Below are positions 62,919-64,000 of a DNA stretch of 64,000 nucleotides, piece by piece (within the stretch, counting starts at the first letter, position 1; every line of letters starts with the position of its first letter). The stretch covers positions 124,001 to 188,000 of the forward strand of contig JAWKZG010000003.1 in NCBI GenBank assembly GCA_041396125.1. The letters run 5' to 3'. The DNA is from JAWKZG01 sp041396125. GTDB taxonomy: Bacteria; Pseudomonadota; Gammaproteobacteria; Competibacterales; Competibacteraceae. A model generated the notes under the pieces. The model was not told the DNA's origin, made no database searches, and saw nothing but the letters and a program-made list of their open reading frames with translations. The translations under genes and the position numbers were made by a program.

Positions 62919-63670
62919 GGCTGCTGCTCCACAGTAGTGCTCAGGCCCGCCAGCATCACCAGACGGGTTTGATCAAGAATCTGGACATGACGCCGCTGGA
63001 TTCGCACCAGCGCTTCGTCCTGAAAACGACCGAAGATGCGGCTTATCGTCTCCGATGCCAAACCCAGATAATCACCGATTTCCGTGCGGCTCATACTGAT
63101 ATTGAACTCTTGCGGGGAATAGCCGCGCTTGGCGTAGCGCGTTGATAAATCCAGCAGAAAGCTGGCCATTCGGCCATCGGCGCTTTTCTTGCTTTTCAAC
63201 AAAAGCAAAGCACACTCGCGGGCCAGTTCGCGCTGGTACAGCTGGGTCAATAACTGCTGTAAGGTATTGGTGCGCTGCGATAATGCCTGCAGACGCTGGT
63301 AATTGATTTGTCCGATGGAACTGGTTTCCAGCGCCACCGCAGAAAAACCGTGCACCCGTTTATCAATCGCTTCCGGACCGATCACATCGCCTGGCAGGTA
63401 GAAACCAAACACGATCGCTTCGCCCTCGTCACTGACTGTGAACATCTTGACGGAACCGGAATAGACGGCATAAAGCGAATGAAAGGAATCACCGGCCAGG
63501 AATAAATGATCGCCCCGTTTCAGTGTGCGACGCTCTTTAAGTGCGGGCTCGAACGCCGCCAGGCTGGCACTGGCTGCTGTCTGACGCGGCCCTGCCTGAA
63601 GCGGCCCTGCCTGACTCTGCGCAATCCGCAGGGCAGGCGACTCTGATTGTAGCGGGTTAGCATAGATCAC
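62915..63670 (-). CDS. Crp/Fnr family transcriptional regulator without Fe-S cysteines
   Basis: 251 residues from GTG 63670 (GGAGG seven bases upstream; the frame opens at 63685). Cyclic-nucleotide-binding fold at ~45-150 (TLKRGDHLFLAGDSFHSLYAVYSGSVKMFTVSDEGEAIVFGFYLPGDVIG), dimer helix, and Fnr-type HTH (MSRTEIGDYLGLASETISRIFGRFQDEALVRI). SETISR favours Fnr-like DNA sites (TTGAT/ATCAA). None of the N-terminal Fnr cysteines is present. A QAGPLQAGP mini-repeat sits in the N-terminal extension. Coupled to the phasin-like gene. Confidence 0.9.
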   Translation of the reverse strand: MIYANPLQSESPALRIAQSQAGPLQAGPRQTAASASLAAFEPALKERRTLKRGDHLFLAGDSFHSLYAVYSGSVKMFTVSDEGEAIVFGFYLPGDVIGPEAIDKRVHGFSAVALETSSIGQINYQRLQALSQRTNTLQQLLTQLYQRELARECALLLLKSKKSADGRMASFLLDLSTRYAKRGYSPQEFNISMSRTEIGDYLGLASETISRIFGRFQDEALVRIQRRHVQILDQTRLVMLAGLSTTVEQQP

Positions 63671-63794
63671 GATGGCCCTCCTCACTGTATTGCAATTTAT
63701 AAACTTAATGCTTTGTAACAGTGTGGCAGCGCCAGCACAGGGATACTATCCGAGCAACCGCTTACGCAACTTCACGTAAGGGGAAACCGCAATT

Positions 63795-64000
63795 TCAGGC
63801 CAGCATGTTGTGAATCAGGGTCAGCAGCTCCTGCGCCTCGATGGGCTTATGCAGTACCCGGCAATCACTAGCCTCAGCCGAACGCAGTTTATGAACAGAC
63901 ATATCGCCCGTCATCAAGATAGCCGGCAGATGCTTGGCCACCGTTTCCCGGATCTGCCTGATCAGCTCAAGACCATTACAATTACCGGGCAGGCGATAAT
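63795..64000 (-). CDS. Receiver-domain protein, C-terminal part (cut by window end)
   Basis: 67 residues of the open minus-strand frame: YRLPGNCNGLELIRQIRETVAKHLPAILMTGD, LHKPIEAQELLTLIHNML, stop at 63795. These are the second half of a response-regulator receiver, with the conserved Thr/Gly after strand 4 and Lys in HKP. The ending suggests a hybrid histidine kinase or single-domain regulator whose remainder lies beyond the window. Confidence 0.8.
   Translation of the reverse strand, partial: YRLPGNCNGLELIRQIRETVAKHLPAILMTGDMSVHKLRSAEASDCRVLHKPIEAQELLTLIHNMLA

Overview
The window reads as about 64 kb of chromosome from a gammaproteobacterium. The evidence is NtrBC next to TrmL, a YciB-YciI-BolA operon, PspA, a GlpD-GlpR/GlpK locus, many TRAP transporters, GTAG-headed REP elements and GC-rich, densely packed genes. 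I cannot name a genus. No rRNA, tRNA or CRISPR array was recognised.

Layout. 0-11 kb: end of ntrB, ntrC, trmL, a collapsed TRAP permease relic, the yciB-yciI-bolA-trmB-like operon, a DsbA-like oxidoreductase, a TPR protein, and a two-component system whose kinase and sigma-54 response regulator are both frameshifted. 11-21 kb: a patchy accessory region with an isochorismatase-fold protein lacking its catalytic residues, an HxlR-SCP2 regulator divergent from a methyltransferase with two operator-like dyads between them, a LysR fragment, a PhyH-type dioxygenase, an IS1 InsA remnant, a PafA-like phosphatase, an ankyrin protein and a DUF3800 protein. REP elements, a duplicated block and a relic of a second TauD 3' end lie among them. 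21-27 kb: TauD-family dioxygenase and a PspA module with a 1202-residue membrane protein. 27-35 kb: glutamine amidotransferase, a DMT exporter, and a TRAP operon with one binding protein and two tandem small/large permease pairs. 35-42 kb: old-yellow-enzyme homologue, pyruvate kinase and the glycerol locus. 42-56 kb: catabolic genes (aldo/keto reductase, DapA-family aldolase, a third TRAP system, DMT and MFS transporters, RpiR regulator, an orphan sugar-binding protein, a beta-hydroxyacid dehydrogenase and a PRISE-like SDR). 55-60 kb: a YnjBCD-like ABC importer with two of three genes frame-broken, an AEC carrier, a HAD phosphatase and an Atl-type protein. 60-64 kb: a lysozyme-like lipoprotein, a FixJ-type regulator, a phasin-like protein, an Fnr-family regulator without Fe-S cysteines, and the end of a receiver-domain protein.

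Metabolically the window suggests a heterotroph taking up organic acids (TRAP), glycerol and sugar derivatives, feeding pyruvate kinase and central metabolism, with nitrogen control by NtrBC. Nine single-base reading-frame defects in five otherwise well-conserved genes are a striking feature. They could be true decay or residual indel errors in the assembly. I found no clear previously undescribed defence or biosynthetic system. The best novelty candidates are the HxlR/methyltransferase control region, the catalytically stripped isochorismatase fold, the PspA plus giant membrane protein module and the double TRAP permease operon.
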